A stretch of 64,000 bases of DNA from the NCBI GenBank assembly GCA_945860385.1, contig CAMAQD010000005.1, forward strand, positions 1 to 64,000, read 5' to 3'. Positions 51,684-60,403 of this stretch are shown here, piece after piece; positions within the stretch are counted from its first letter, which is position 1; every line of letters begins with the position of its first letter. Made by a program: the position numbers and the translations under genes. Source of the DNA: Flavobacterium psychrophilum. GTDB taxonomy: Bacteria > Bacteroidota > Bacteroidia > Flavobacteriales > Flavobacteriaceae. A model generated the notes under the pieces. That model did not search any database and was not told the origin of the DNA. It worked only from the letters and a program-made list of their open reading frames with translations.

Positions 51684-52643
51684 TTATAGCGACTCAATCA
51701 AAATCCAGGCATCAGGATTTATTGTATTTCGGATTTCTTGTTTCGCTTTTTCAGCTTCAGCAAATGTGGCGTAACTTCCGTAAAGAACCGGAAATAATCC
51801 ATATTTATTCTGTGCAATTCTTCGTGCTTTATAACCTTGATTGGATAATTTTTCAAACGCTTTTTGTGCATTTCTTTCTTCTCTAAAAGCACCAGCCATT
51901 ATATGATAAGACATTTTTGATTCTTTTATAGTAAGTGTAACTGCTGGTATACTGGCAGGAACCGGATTTTCGATAAAGAAAGTGGCTTCTTGAATCTTGT
52001 TTTGAACTTGTTTCTGAACTGATTTTTCTACAATAATCGTTTCATTGGCAATTTGTTGTTGGTAAACAGGATAACCAATCGCGCCAGCCAAACCTAATCC
52101 CAAAACAAAAACAGCCGCATATTTCAAATAAGCACTTTTTCTTCTTCTTTCAGGAATGAATTCTATTACTTCACTTTCTTCAATATTTTCTTCGAGAGAT
52201 TCGATTTTTTGTTCGAAAATTTCTCTTTTTACAACTGGTGATACAAAAGCACTTAAACCAAAGGAATTAGTTAAATAATTGGTTTGGTCGTATGGTGTAA
52301 AAATCAAATTATGATCTGCATTAAGCGAAAAATTTCCCACGTTTTTGATGGAAAACAATCCGTTTTCTTGCAACAATTTTTTCCAATTGTGAACCTCATA
52401 TTGAATCGCGCTTATGGCATATTCGTAGGAAGTTTTTTCGGCTTGGGCAATATGATTGGCCAATAAGCCATCGTTATTTTTTAGATAAGCATTGAAAGAA
52501 ATCATTTTTTTTGGAGGAAAAAACGAATTGGAACTTTCAATTAATTGTGCCGATTGAATTTCGGTCAAAAAAGCTCCGAAACCCGGAACGGTTACACATT
52601 GGTAACGGTATAAAAGCTGCGCGATATAAGGTTCGATGTTCAT
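51684..52643 (-). CDS. HU-CCDC81-like and SPOR domain membrane protein
   Basis: A 319-residue protein whose N-terminal 130 residues resemble the prokaryotic HU-like CCDC81 pair (YIAQLLYRYQCVTVPGFGAFLTE and LLQENGLFSIKNVGNFSLN). A membrane helix follows near residues 172-192, and a C-terminal SPOR domain (about 245-319, YHIMAGAFREERNAQKAFEKL, ARRIAQNKYGLFPVLYGSYAT) that binds denuded peptidoglycan at division sites. The protein may therefore tie a cytoplasmic DNA-like or protein-binding module to the septum. Start chosen at ATG 52643, because a -7 box covers 52649-52656. Confidence 0.88.
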   Translation of the reverse strand: MNIEPYIAQLLYRYQCVTVPGFGAFLTEIQSAQLIESSNSFFPPKKMISFNAYLKNNDGLLANHIAQAEKTSYEYAISAIQYEVHNWKKLLQENGLFSIKNVGNFSLNADHNLIFTPYDQTNYLTNSFGLSAFVSPVVKREIFEQKIESLEENIEESEVIEFIPERRRKSAYLKYAAVFVLGLGLAGAIGYPVYQQQIANETIIVEKSVQKQVQNKIQEATFFIENPVPASIPAVTLTIKESKMSYHIMAGAFREERNAQKAFEKLSNQGYKARRIAQNKYGLFPVLYGSYATFAEAEKAKQEIRNTINPDAWILIESL

Positions 52644-52648
52644 AGACA

Positions 52649-52656
52649 CAAAGTTA
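52649..52656 (-). promoter_or_regulatory. -7 promoter box immediately upstream of the HU/SPOR gene
   Basis: The minus strand reads TAACTTTG, ending 5 bp before the ATG at 52643. The transcript would begin at or within a few bases of the start codon (leaderless). Confidence 0.5.
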
Positions 52657-52745
52657 TACATTGAGAATAGTTATCAAAATTTTATTCACAATTTTTATTA
52701 ACAATTCGCATAAATTTTTATACATTTCAGCCTCAAACGATTAGT

Positions 52746-53846
52746 ATGACAGAGCAAGAATTATTTCATTTATTGGCATTGCTACAAGTAGAAGGAGTGG
52801 GCGATATAATGGCCAAAAAATTGATAAATCATTGCGGAAATGCGGAAGCAGTTTTCAAAACAAAAATATCCCAACTTGCTACCATTGATGGAATTGGTTC
52901 CATTTTAATCCAAAATTTAAAAAGCAAAACCGTTTTCGAAAAAGCGGAACAAGAACTACAGTTTTTAAAATCAAACGAGATCAACGTCTCTTATTTCCAA
53001 GACGAAAATTACCCGGATCGATTGAAACATTGTATCGACGGACCAGTTTTATTGTTTACCTCAGGGAATATTGAATTGAAAAATAAAAAAATAATCAGCA
53101 TTGTGGGAACGCGACAAATCACATCTTACGGAATGGAGTTTTGCAGAAAACTGATTGAAGATTTGGCGCCTCTTGATCCTGTAATCGTGAGTGGTTTTGC
53201 GTATGGAGTTGATATTTTTGCACACCAATTGGCAATGGACAATAACCTGCAAACAATTGGAGTAGTAGCGCACGGTTTAAACCAAATTTACCCCAAAACC
53301 CACAAGAAATATGTGGCCAAAATGGAGCAAAATGGTGGTTTTATGACCGAATTTTGGAGCTCATCCAATCCCGAAAAAGAAAATTTTGTTCGAAGAAATC
53401 GCATAGTCGCAGGAATTTCAGAAGCCACGATTGTCATTGAATCTGCCGAAAGAGGAGGTTCATTAATCACGGCAAATATTGCCAATGATTACAACCGAGA
53501 TGTTTTTGCCGTTCCAGGAAGAACAACCGACAAATATAGTCAAGGTTGCAACAACTTGATAAAAACTCAAAAAGCAAATCTGCTAACAAGCGCTGCTGAT
53601 TTAGTATATATCTTGAATTGGGACATAGAAAGCAAAGCAAAACCTGTGCAAAAACAACTCTTCATCACACTCGAAAATGACGAGCAAAAAGTCTATGATT
53701 ACCTCCTAAAAAACGGAAAAGAATTGATGGATATTATTGCCTTGCGATGTGATTTTCCAATTTATAAAATCTCGGGAATGCTCCTGAATATGGAATTGAA
53801 AGGAGTAATTAGACCGTTGCCAGGAAAATTGTTTGAGGCGATTTGA
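52746..53846 (+). CDS. dprA: DNA-processing protein DprA
   Basis: A 366-residue DprA/Smf protein that loads RecA on incoming single-stranded DNA in natural transformation. N-terminal SAM/HhH-like region, then the Rossmann-fold core: ISIVGTRQITSYGM, IVSGFAYGVDIFAHQLAM, VRRNRIVAGISEATIVIESAERGGSLITA and VFAVPGRTTDKYSQGCNNLIKTQKANL. The C-terminal winged helix follows (EQKVYDYLLKNGKELMDII). Complete by length. Divergent from HU/SPOR. Confidence 0.95.
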   Translation: MTEQELFHLLALLQVEGVGDIMAKKLINHCGNAEAVFKTKISQLATIDGIGSILIQNLKSKTVFEKAEQELQFLKSNEINVSYFQDENYPDRLKHCIDGPVLLFTSGNIELKNKKIISIVGTRQITSYGMEFCRKLIEDLAPLDPVIVSGFAYGVDIFAHQLAMDNNLQTIGVVAHGLNQIYPKTHKKYVAKMEQNGGFMTEFWSSSNPEKENFVRRNRIVAGISEATIVIESAERGGSLITANIANDYNRDVFAVPGRTTDKYSQGCNNLIKTQKANLLTSAADLVYILNWDIESKAKPVQKQLFITLENDEQKVYDYLLKNGKELMDIIALRCDFPIYKISGMLLNMELKGVIRPLPGKLFEAI

Positions 53847-53851
53847 CTTAT

Positions 53852-53884
53852 AACCCAGTCAGGGTTTTAAATCCTGACTGGGTT
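53852..53884. terminator. Hairpin between dprA and trpS
   Basis: AACCCAGTCAGG (53852-53863) pairs perfectly with CCTGACTGGGTT (53873-53884). Flanking T tracts are weak. Confidence 0.75.
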
Positions 53885-53893
53885 GAATTATTT

Positions 53894-54865
53894 TTATTCA
53901 AACCCCAATTTTTCTCTCACTCTACTTAAAACGCCTTTAGCGACAATCGTAGCTTTTTCGGCACCAATTTTTAATAAAGCATCAACTTCGGTGAGGTTGT
54001 TCATATAGTAATTGTATTTCTCTCTTTCGGTTTTAAATTTTTCTACAATCAGTTCAAACAAGGCTTGTTTGGCGTGACCGTAACCGTAATTCCCCCCCAA
54101 ATAATTGGCTCTCATTGCTTCTATTTGTTCTGGTGCAGCCAATAAGGAATAAATGGCAAAAGCATTACAAGTATCCGGATTTTTAGGAGCTTCAAGCGGC
54201 GTGCTGTCGGTTTCGATGCTCATAACTTGTTTGCGCAAGGCTTTATCATCCAAAAAAATATTGATAATATTGTTGGCTGATTTACTCATTTTTCCGCCAT
54301 TTGTTCCCGGAATAAGCATACTGTCTTTTTGGATTTTCGCTTCAGGAAGCACAAAAGTTTCGCCCATTTGGTGATTGAAACGTGAAGCCACATCGCGGGT
54401 AATTTCTACATGTTGCAATTGGTCTTTTCCAACTGGAACAAATTGTGCATTGTACAACAAAATATCGGCAGCCATAAGCATTGGATAGGAAAATAATCCG
54501 GCATTTACATCTTCTAATCTATCGGCTTTGTCTTTGAAAGAATGCGCCAATGTCAATCTTTGGAAAGGAAAGAAACAACTCAAATACCAAGATAATTCAG
54601 CCGTTTGCGTCACATCAGATTGACGGTAAAAAACTACTTTATCCACATTCAAACCACAGGCAAGCCAAGCCGCTGCAGTGCTGTAAGTGTTTTCTCTTAA
54701 TGTTTTTCCGTCTTTTATTTGGGTTATCGAATGCAAATCAGCAATGAAAAGAAAAGATTCGTTTTCTGGATTGTTTGATAATTCGATTGCGGGAATGATT
54801 GCGCCAAGTAAGTTTCCTAAATGTGGGGTTCCTGTACTTTGAACGCCGGTGAGTATTTTTGCCAT
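53894..54865 (-). CDS. trpS: Tryptophan--tRNA ligase
   Basis: A 323-residue class I synthetase. TGVQSTGTPHLGNLLGAI contains the HIGH equivalent (HLGN), and GGKMSKSANN the KMSKS motif. QFVPVGKDQLQHVEITRDVASRFN is typical of TrpRS. Length normal for bacterial TrpRS. Repeats of the CTTTGCG family begin just upstream of its ATG. Confidence 0.97.
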   Translation of the reverse strand: MAKILTGVQSTGTPHLGNLLGAIIPAIELSNNPENESFLFIADLHSITQIKDGKTLRENTYSTAAAWLACGLNVDKVVFYRQSDVTQTAELSWYLSCFFPFQRLTLAHSFKDKADRLEDVNAGLFSYPMLMAADILLYNAQFVPVGKDQLQHVEITRDVASRFNHQMGETFVLPEAKIQKDSMLIPGTNGGKMSKSANNIINIFLDDKALRKQVMSIETDSTPLEAPKNPDTCNAFAIYSLLAAPEQIEAMRANYLGGNYGYGHAKQALFELIVEKFKTEREKYNYYMNNLTEVDALLKIGAEKATIVAKGVLSRVREKLGFE

Positions 54866-54878
54866 TATATTTTTTTCT

Positions 54879-54912
54879 TACCGCAAAGTTCGCAAAGTTT
54901 TTCGCAAAGAAT
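54879..54912. repeat. Left inverted repeat flanking the GxxExxY gene
   Basis: This 34-bp stretch, reading TTACCGCAAAG at its left end, is the reverse complement of 55327-55360 at 29 of 34 positions. It consists of repeated GCAAAG units. It lies between trpS and the GxxExxY gene. Confidence 0.7.
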
Positions 54913-54937
54913 GCAAAGATTTTGTATTTAGTTTTAT

Positions 54938-55315
54938 TTATAAGTTGTTGACGACTCTTCTAATCCCGTTTTTAAGTAGAACTTCATTAAAGTTTATAAG
55001 TAGTCCAAGTTTGTAGTTTCCAAGTTTTAAATACGTTAAAGTTTGAGCTAAGTGAATTTCGCACAATGACTCTACACTTTTAAGTTCAATTATAAACTTG
55101 TTTTCTACCAATAAATCAACTCGATAACCGCAATCTAATTTTACCTCTTCAAAAATTAATGGTAAAACTTTTTCTTTTTCAACGAAAAGACCATATTGAT
55201 TTATTTTATAAAACAAACATTCTTTATAAGCGTTTTCTAATAAACCAGGTCCAAGACTTCTATGAACTTCAATTGCTAAACCTATAATAATTTTGGAAAT
55301 TTCATTTTCAGTCAT
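54938..55315 (-). CDS. GxxExxY protein
   Basis: A 125-residue protein of the GxxExxY family (related to PD-(D/E)XK nucleases): EVHRSLGPGLLENAYKECLFY carries the G-x2-E-x2-Y motif (GLLENAY), followed by VDLLVENKFIIELKSVE, which supplies the acidic and Lys residues of a PD-ExK-like active site (D...ELK). The cellular role is unknown. It is flanked by an inverted repeat (54879-54912 and 55327-55360) and followed by further direct copies, so it may be a domesticated or mobile repeat-associated gene. Confidence 0.85.
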   Translation of the reverse strand: MTENEISKIIIGLAIEVHRSLGPGLLENAYKECLFYKINQYGLFVEKEKVLPLIFEEVKLDCGYRVDLLVENKFIIELKSVESLCEIHLAQTLTYLKLGNYKLGLLINFNEVLLKNGIRRVVNNL

Positions 55316-55326
55316 CTTTTCTTGTT

Positions 55327-55528
55327 TACTTTGCGAAAAACTTTGTGCTCTTTGCGGTTATTCTAAAACAAAGTTTCTCCAAAAATTTTAATCACTTTCT
55401 TTTTTTACTTTGTTAAAAACGTTACACACTTTGCTGTAAAATCTAGAAACAAATTTAAAGGTATTATTAAAAATTTAAACACCTTCTTTTTTTACTTTGC
55501 GAAAAACTTTGCGCTCTTTGCGGTTAAA
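55327..55528. repeat. Array of three CTTTGCG-family copies
   Basis: Copy 1 (55327-55360, TACTTTGCGAAAAACTTTG...) pairs with the left repeat at 54879-54912. Copy 2, starting about 55404, is degenerate. Copy 3 (55491-55528) is intact and continues into TTTGCGGTTAAA. Starts are 79 and 87 bp apart. The array occupies the gap upstream of the acyltransferase gene. Confidence 0.65.
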
Positions 55529-55554
55529 TATATTCAAACTTACACACTTTTACT

Positions 55555-55562
55555 TACTTTTG
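55555..55562 (+). promoter_or_regulatory. -7 promoter box just ahead of the acyltransferase gene
   Basis: TACTTTTG matches TAnnTTTG and ends 6 bp before ATG 55569, so any transcript from it would have little or no leader. Confidence 0.45.
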
Positions 55563-55568
55563 AAAACT

Positions 55569-56309
55569 ATGAAAGGAATAAAAATTATTTTTTGGGCTAT
55601 CTGGCGCGTTTGGTTTTATGTTTTAATGACTATTCCCATTCTTGTGATGTTTCCTTTTTTGGTATTGTCCATTTTAACTGAAAGCGGTTATCCTTATTTT
55701 TTTAAAATGGCGAGAATTTGGTCGAAAGTTATTCTTTTTGGAATGGGATTTTATTATATAATCGAAAAATCCCAAGAATTTGAACCGCATAAAAGCTATA
55801 TGTTTATTGCTAATCACACTTCTATGGTTGACATTATGTTGATGCTCGTTTCGACTCGAAAACCCTTCGTATTCGTTGGAAAACAAGAATTAGTAAAAAT
55901 TCCCTTGTTTGGATTTTTCTACAAACGGACTTGTATTTTGGTGGATAGATCAAGTTCTAAAAGCAAGCATAGCGTTTTTGAAAGAGCTCAAAAAAGAATT
56001 GATCAAGGCTTGAGCATTTGTATTTTTCCTGAAGGAAAAGTTCCTGATGATGAATCAATCGTTTTGGATGAATTCAAAAATGGCGCTTTTCGATTGGCAA
56101 TTGATCACAACCTGACGATTGTTCCAATAGCATTTTTAGACAATAAAAAACGGTATTCGTACACCATTTTCAGCGGAAAGCCCGGCCTTTTGAGAGTGAA
56201 AATTCTATCCTTTATAGAAACCAATAATAAAAGCAAAACAGATTTAAACGAAGTTCGAGACCGTTCTTGGAGTCTAATTCACAAGGAATTAGTAAAGTTT
56301 GAGAAATAG
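55569..56309 (+). CDS. 1-acyl-sn-glycerol-3-phosphate acyltransferase family protein
   Basis: A 246-residue inner-membrane acyltransferase of the PlsC/LPLAT family. An N-terminal hydrophobic region (about 8-35) precedes the catalytic H-x4-D motif in FIANHTSMVDIMLM (about 81-94), then CIFPEGKVPDD. It likely makes phosphatidic acid from lysophosphatidic acid, though ornithine-lipid or other acyl transfer is possible. Start set at ATG 55569: the longer frame from 55497 would run through the CTTTGCG repeat and the promoter. Confidence 0.9.
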   Translation: MKGIKIIFWAIWRVWFYVLMTIPILVMFPFLVLSILTESGYPYFFKMARIWSKVILFGMGFYYIIEKSQEFEPHKSYMFIANHTSMVDIMLMLVSTRKPFVFVGKQELVKIPLFGFFYKRTCILVDRSSSKSKHSVFERAQKRIDQGLSICIFPEGKVPDDESIVLDEFKNGAFRLAIDHNLTIVPIAFLDNKKRYSYTIFSGKPGLLRVKILSFIETNNKSKTDLNEVRDRSWSLIHKELVKFEK

Positions 56310-56318
56310 AAATAAAAG

Positions 56319-56346
56319 AAAAGAGTTCACCTTGGTGAACTCTTTT
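56319..56346. terminator. Bidirectional terminator between the acyltransferase and recA
   Basis: AAAAGAGTTCACC (56319-56331) pairs perfectly with GGTGAACTCTTTT (56334-56346) around TT. Confidence 0.88.
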
Positions 56347-56352
56347 ATAATT

Positions 56353-57357
56353 TTAAGCATTTTTTTCTTTTATCAAAGCCTTGATTTTGGCCTCTAATTC
56401 GTCTGCCATTTCCGGGTTGTCCTTGATTAATGATTTTACTGCATCACGACCTTGTCCTAATTTGGTTTCACCATAACTAAACCAAGAACCCGCTTTTTTG
56501 ATGATTTCAAATTCAACAGCTAAATCTAAGATTTCACCTGTTTTCGAAATTCCTTCGCCATACATAATATCAAATTCAGCTACTTTAAATGGCGGTGCCA
56601 CTTTGTTTTTCACAACTTTCACTTTGGTTCTGTTTCCAAGGACGTTATCGCCATCTTTTATTTGTGTTGAACGACGAATATCCAAACGTACTGAAGCATA
56701 AAACTTCAACGCGTTTCCTCCCGTAGTGGTTTCTGGATTTCCGAACATTACGCCAATTTTCTCTCTTAACTGGTTAATGAAGAAAACCGTACAATTGGTT
56801 TTGCTGATGGTTCCTGTCAATTTTCTCAAGGCTTGAGACATTAAACGAGCGTGTAATCCCATTTTAGAATCTCCCATTTCGCCTTCGATTTCACTTTTTG
56901 GAGTCAAAGCAGCAACCGAGTCAATCACGACAATATCAATTGCGCCAGAACGAATTAAATTCTCGGCAATTTCCAAAGCTTGTTCCCCGTTATCCGGTTG
57001 CGATATGATTAAGTTTTCGATGTCAACGCCCAATTTTTCGGCATAATTTCTGTCGAAAGCGTGTTCTGCGTCAATAAAAGCTGCGATTCCACCGGCTTTT
57101 TGAGCTTCGGCAATGGCGTGCAATGTCAAAGTTGTTTTTCCAGACGATTCTGGACCGTATATTTCAATTACTCTTCCTCTTGGATAACCGCCAACTCCCA
57201 AGGCTAAATCGATTCCCAAAGATCCAGACGAAATAGTTTCCACTTCTACAATGGCTTTGTCGCCCATTTTCATTACGGTGCCTTTTCCGTAGGTTTTATC
57301 TAGTTTGTCAAGTGTAAGTTGTAGTGCTTTTAATTTGGCTTCTTTCTCTGAACTCAT
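56353..57357 (-). CDS. recA: Recombinase RecA
   Basis: A 334-residue RecA: Walker [14 protein letters not shown] (about 65-77), Walker [13 protein letters not shown], and [42 protein letters not shown], the DNA-binding L2 region. All key residues are present. Start taken at ATG 57357 ([15 protein letters not shown]), which fits the usual flavobacterial N-terminus; the upstream in-frame ATG at 57369 (MKEK) is an alternative. No LexA box was seen upstream. Confidence 0.97.
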   Translation of the reverse strand: MSSEKEAKLKALQLTLDKLDKTYGKGTVMKMGDKAIVEVETISSGSLGIDLALGVGGYPRGRVIEIYGPESSGKTTLTLHAIAEAQKAGGIAAFIDAEHAFDRNYAEKLGVDIENLIISQPDNGEQALEIAENLIRSGAIDIVVIDSVAALTPKSEIEGEMGDSKMGLHARLMSQALRKLTGTISKTNCTVFFINQLREKIGVMFGNPETTTGGNALKFYASVRLDIRRSTQIKDGDNVLGNRTKVKVVKNKVAPPFKVAEFDIMYGEGISKTGEILDLAVEFEIIKKAGSWFSYGETKLGQGRDAVKSLIKDNPEMADELEAKIKALIKEKNA

Positions 57358-57512
57358 CTTTTCTTTCATTTATTTTTGTACTTATCTTTTTGTAAAAATA
57401 CTTCTTTTTTTGGAAGTAGCAAGGGGAAATTTTTTGGATTATTTTAATAATTTAAATGAGGAAAGAATATCTATTCATGCAAAGACAAGCAATTTTACAT
57501 AGAAAAAAGGGT

Positions 57513-58058
57513 CTAAAGTCTTTCAATTTCATTTAGGAAATTTTCATAAAAGTGTAAGGCTAAATTTGCAGATTCTAATGGTTCTTTATCATATATCAGT
57601 CTTTTGCCTCTATGATATATTGGAGGATTCCAAATCTGACCGTTTATAGTAAATGTTTTGAGTTTTATTCTAGCAGGAAACATTGGATGCTCGGTAATTT
57701 CAATAACATTTCCATTTTCATCAAGTCTTGATAATTGTATTTTATCTACAACTTTTTCACTTATAATTTCTAAATCCACTATTGTTTCTAATCCGTGAGA
57801 TACTGCATCTCGAGCATTTTTCAGGTAAGATAGTACTGGGTCAATTTTTCTAATTTTTTTATATTTTCCTTGGAAAGGGATAAAAATATTTTTTATATCT
57901 TGAGAACCTCTTTCTGCTTTTATAAATGATAATTCTAAATGTATTAAAAAATCTGTCCAATGTTTACTATTGGGTAAAAATTCTTTGGTGTTTTTAAATT
58001 CTTCAAGGGCTTCTTTGGCAAATTTTAGTTCTTCTCTAGCAAAAAATAAATTAGGCAT
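57513..58058 (-). CDS. Uncharacterised helical protein with a HEPN-type R-x4-H motif
   Basis: A 181-residue soluble protein. The first 95 residues are predicted helical and carry NARDAVSHGLE with Arg83-x4-His88, the motif of HEPN ribonucleases and HEPN-like helical domains. The C-terminal half is beta-rich (LKTFTINGQIWNPPIYHRGKR). HEPN domains are common in toxins and phage defence, but also in benign regulators, and this protein has no clear antitoxin partner. The gene is transcribed toward recA. A -7 box TATATTTG lies at 58109-58102. Confidence 0.65.
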   Translation of the reverse strand: MPNLFFAREELKFAKEALEEFKNTKEFLPNSKHWTDFLIHLELSFIKAERGSQDIKNIFIPFQGKYKKIRKIDPVLSYLKNARDAVSHGLETIVDLEIISEKVVDKIQLSRLDENGNVIEITEHPMFPARIKLKTFTINGQIWNPPIYHRGKRLIYDKEPLESANLALHFYENFLNEIERL

Positions 58059-58101
58059 TTTTGTTTTTTTAGGTTAAGCGCACATTAATTTATGGCTTTA
58101 A

Positions 58102-58109
58102 CAAATATA
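58102..58109 (-). promoter_or_regulatory. -7 promoter box of the HEPN-like gene
   Basis: The minus strand reads TATATTTG, 43 bp before the ATG at 58058, next to a TTTG-rich stretch that may supply the -33 element. Confidence 0.5.
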
Positions 58110-58115
58110 AAGGTT

Positions 58116-58625
58116 TCAAACAAACAAAGCCTTCAATTCCGTAGCATCGTGAGGATTCAATTTTCCTGCCAAGACTAAACTCAATTGTTTTCTTCTCAAG
58201 GCGTCATTATAACGGTGTTCTTCAATTTTGGTTTCGGGAATGATGTGCGGAACTTCAACGGGTTTTCCCATTTCATCTACCGCCACAAAAGTATAAATGG
58301 CTTCATTGGATTTGGTTCTTTCGCCAGATTCTTTTTCTTCAATCCAAACGTCGAGGTATATTTCCATTGAAGTCTTGAAGGCTCTGGATACTTTAGCCTC
58401 AATAATAACAACACTTCCCAAAGGAATGGCTTTATTGAAAGCCACGTGATTTACAGAAACTGTAACTGCGATTCTGCGAGAATGTCTTCCTGCGGCTATG
58501 CTGGCAGCACGATCCATACGAGCCAATAATTCGCCGCCAAAGAGGTTGTTCAACGGATTTGTTTCGCTTGGTAAAACCAAATCAGTTAATACGGTCAAAG
58601 ATTCTGAGGGATGTTTTGAAATCAT
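58116..58625 (-). CDS. Acyl-CoA thioesterase (hotdog fold)
   Basis: A 169-residue YciA/BACH-like hotdog thioesterase that hydrolyses acyl-CoA. LPSETNPLNNLFGGELLARMDRAASIAAGRHS is the family signature, with the Asp in DRAASIAA as catalytic candidate; VNHVAFNKAIPLGSVVIIEAKVSRAFKTSMEIYLDVW is the second half. Length normal. Repeat sequences (58652-58839) lie upstream. Confidence 0.92.
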   Translation of the reverse strand: MISKHPSESLTVLTDLVLPSETNPLNNLFGGELLARMDRAASIAAGRHSRRIAVTVSVNHVAFNKAIPLGSVVIIEAKVSRAFKTSMEIYLDVWIEEKESGERTKSNEAIYTFVAVDEMGKPVEVPHIIPETKIEEHRYNDALRRKQLSLVLAGKLNPHDATELKALFV

Positions 58626-58651
58626 TTTTTATGTTATTAATTTAAAAAATT

Positions 58652-58839
58652 TTACCGCAAAGGCAGCAAAGTTTTATCTTTTAGAAATAAATATTTAAGA
58701 ACGCTAAGATGAAAATCTTTGATTTTCAAAGTGTAATTAATTTTTAAAATTCTGTTTCTGTCTTAGAAAATCGAAGATTTTCATCTTTGCGAACTTTTAT
58801 AAACCATCAAAAAATCTTACTTTGCGTGTTTGAGGTAAA
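58652..58839. repeat. Nested inverted-repeat element between the thioesterase and DoxX genes
   Basis: An outer pair of the CTTTGCG family (TTACCGCAAAGGCAGCAAAG from 58652, opposed by ACTTTGCGTGTTTGAGGTAA at 58819-58838) encloses an inner 26-bp inverted repeat (58702-58727 and 58766-58791, two mismatches). Each inner arm contains GAAAATC-nnn-GATTTTC. It looks like a small MITE-like element without a gene. Confidence 0.6.
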
Positions 58840-58862
58840 CTTTTTTGAAGCCAAATTAGTTA

Positions 58863-59246
58863 TTAACTCAACAATAAAACCGTCATCACGGCTGGAATAA
58901 AGTAAATGACAATAGTTCTGGCACCGTCATAATCTTTGGCTAATCGTTGTCCAAAAAGCAGCATTAACAAAGTGATACTTGAAAAAACCGCACCGTATAA
59001 TCCAAAGGTTCTTCCGTTGCTTACAAATAATTCAATACCGCCAACCACACACAAAATCCCTGAAATTAATTCTAAAACCAGAATGTTTAGCAAGGCTAAA
59101 GGCACTAAATTTTTCAACTGGGTTTTGGCAAAATGTTCTTTTAGCCAATCGAGATTGTCTTTCCAATAAAATAATTTATCATAACTGGATTGGATGAATG
59201 TTATGGCTAAAAAAGCCAATAATAAAATGGAGGCTGCGTTGTTCAT
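58863..59246 (-). CDS. DoxX-like small membrane protein
   Basis: A 127-residue protein with four predicted membrane helices (about 4-22, 47-66, 72-95 and 105-125) and the DoxX-type stretch FGLYGAVFSSITLLMLLFGQRLAKDYDGA. DoxX-like proteins are often linked to redox or terminal oxidase components, but no function can be assigned. It starts 4 bp after the stop of holB, so it is cotranscribed. Confidence 0.8.
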   Translation of the reverse strand: MNNAASILLLAFLAITFIQSSYDKLFYWKDNLDWLKEHFAKTQLKNLVPLALLNILVLELISGILCVVGGIELFVSNGRTFGLYGAVFSSITLLMLLFGQRLAKDYDGARTIVIYFIPAVMTVLLLS

Positions 59247-59250
59247 ATTT

Positions 59251-60399
59251 TTATTTTTTATGTATTAAACGAGTCAGTTTGATGGATAAATCGGTGAGAA
59301 TTATTTTGGCGTTTCCGTTACGCTCGATGTGGTAAATCGCATCGGACAATTCCTGAAATATTTCGTGAATGTTGTTGCCGTTTACAAAAGGTGCAAATTT
59401 AGCTATCGTGAAATTTTCTACGGCGGGTTCAAAATAAACCAAGCTTGGTGTTTCATAATTATGCAATAAAGCCTGACGGAAAATATCGATGCAATATTGT
59501 AGGAATTTTTTTTGAGTTTCTCTTCCTAAAGCGGCGATTTGTTCACTCCACTGAATTAAATCGGCAATTACGGCGGCATTTCCTTTGGCTTTAAAAGCCG
59601 CACGAACCCAAACCACGAACCATTGTTCGAACGGAAATTCTTCGTTGTCGTCTTTGAGCAAATGTAAGGCTTTGTTAAAATTTCCTTGTGCTTGATGCGC
59701 GATTTTTGTGGCTAGTTTTGGTTCAATATTTTCACGAGAAACCAAAGCTTCGGAAATAATATATTCGCTTAATCCATTAAAATGCAAAACCTGGCAACGG
59801 GAACGAATCGTTTGAATAATGTCTTCCTCGTTTTCAGAAATCAGGATGAAAACTGTTTTTTCTGGTGGTTCTTCGAGTAATTTTAATAATTTGTTAGAAG
59901 CGGCAGTGTTCATTTTATCGGCCATCCAAACAATCATGATTTTATAACCGCCCTCGTAGGATTTTAAAGCCAATGATTTCAAAATTTCTTGTGCATCATC
60001 CACCCGGATTTCACCTTGCTTGTTTTGGACTCCCAAAACGGAATACCAATCGAACAAACCTCCGTAAGGATTTTGGGCAATAAATGGTCTCCAATCTGCA
60101 ATGAAATCGATGCTTTTGGGTTTCGTTTTCACGTCTTCAGTGCTTACCGTTGGATAAACGAAGTGCAAATCGGGATGCGATATTTTTTGAAATTTAAGAT
60201 TGCAAGATGCATTGGAACCCGAATTTTCTCCGTTTTGATTGTGGCACAAAATGTATTGCGCATAAGCAATAGCCATTGACAAAGTGCCACATCCTTCTGG
60301 TCCTACAAACAATTGTGCGTGGGGAATTCTACCTAAGTCGGCACTTCGTGTCAAGTGATTTTTGATGTGCTCCTGCCCTAAAATTTCTGAAAACTGCAT
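59251..60399 (-). CDS. holB: DNA polymerase III delta' subunit
   Basis: A 382-residue clamp-loader subunit. The AAA+ region starts LGQEHIKNHLTRSADLGRIPHAQLFVGPEGCGTLSMAIAYAQ (a P-loop-like GPEGCGTLS, weaker than in DnaX and consistent with delta', which does not bind ATP), followed by KIMIVWMADKMNTAASNKLLKLLEEPPEKTVFILIS and TIRSRCQVLHF, the SRC arginine-finger motif. Some bacterial genomes carry short delta' proteins; this length is standard. A -7 box lies 4 bp before the start codon. Confidence 0.93.
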   Translation of the reverse strand: MQFSEILGQEHIKNHLTRSADLGRIPHAQLFVGPEGCGTLSMAIAYAQYILCHNQNGENSGSNASCNLKFQKISHPDLHFVYPTVSTEDVKTKPKSIDFIADWRPFIAQNPYGGLFDWYSVLGVQNKQGEIRVDDAQEILKSLALKSYEGGYKIMIVWMADKMNTAASNKLLKLLEEPPEKTVFILISENEEDIIQTIRSRCQVLHFNGLSEYIISEALVSRENIEPKLATKIAHQAQGNFNKALHLLKDDNEEFPFEQWFVVWVRAAFKAKGNAAVIADLIQWSEQIAALGRETQKKFLQYCIDIFRQALLHNYETPSLVYFEPAVENFTIAKFAPFVNGNNIHEIFQELSDAIYHIERNGNAKIILTDLSIKLTRLIHKK

Positions 60400-60403
60400 A
60401 ACG

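Noticed and set aside
55327..55528. CRISPR array
   Set aside because: There are only three copies, one strongly degenerate, spaced unevenly and consisting of internal CTTTGCG units. No cas genes are present.
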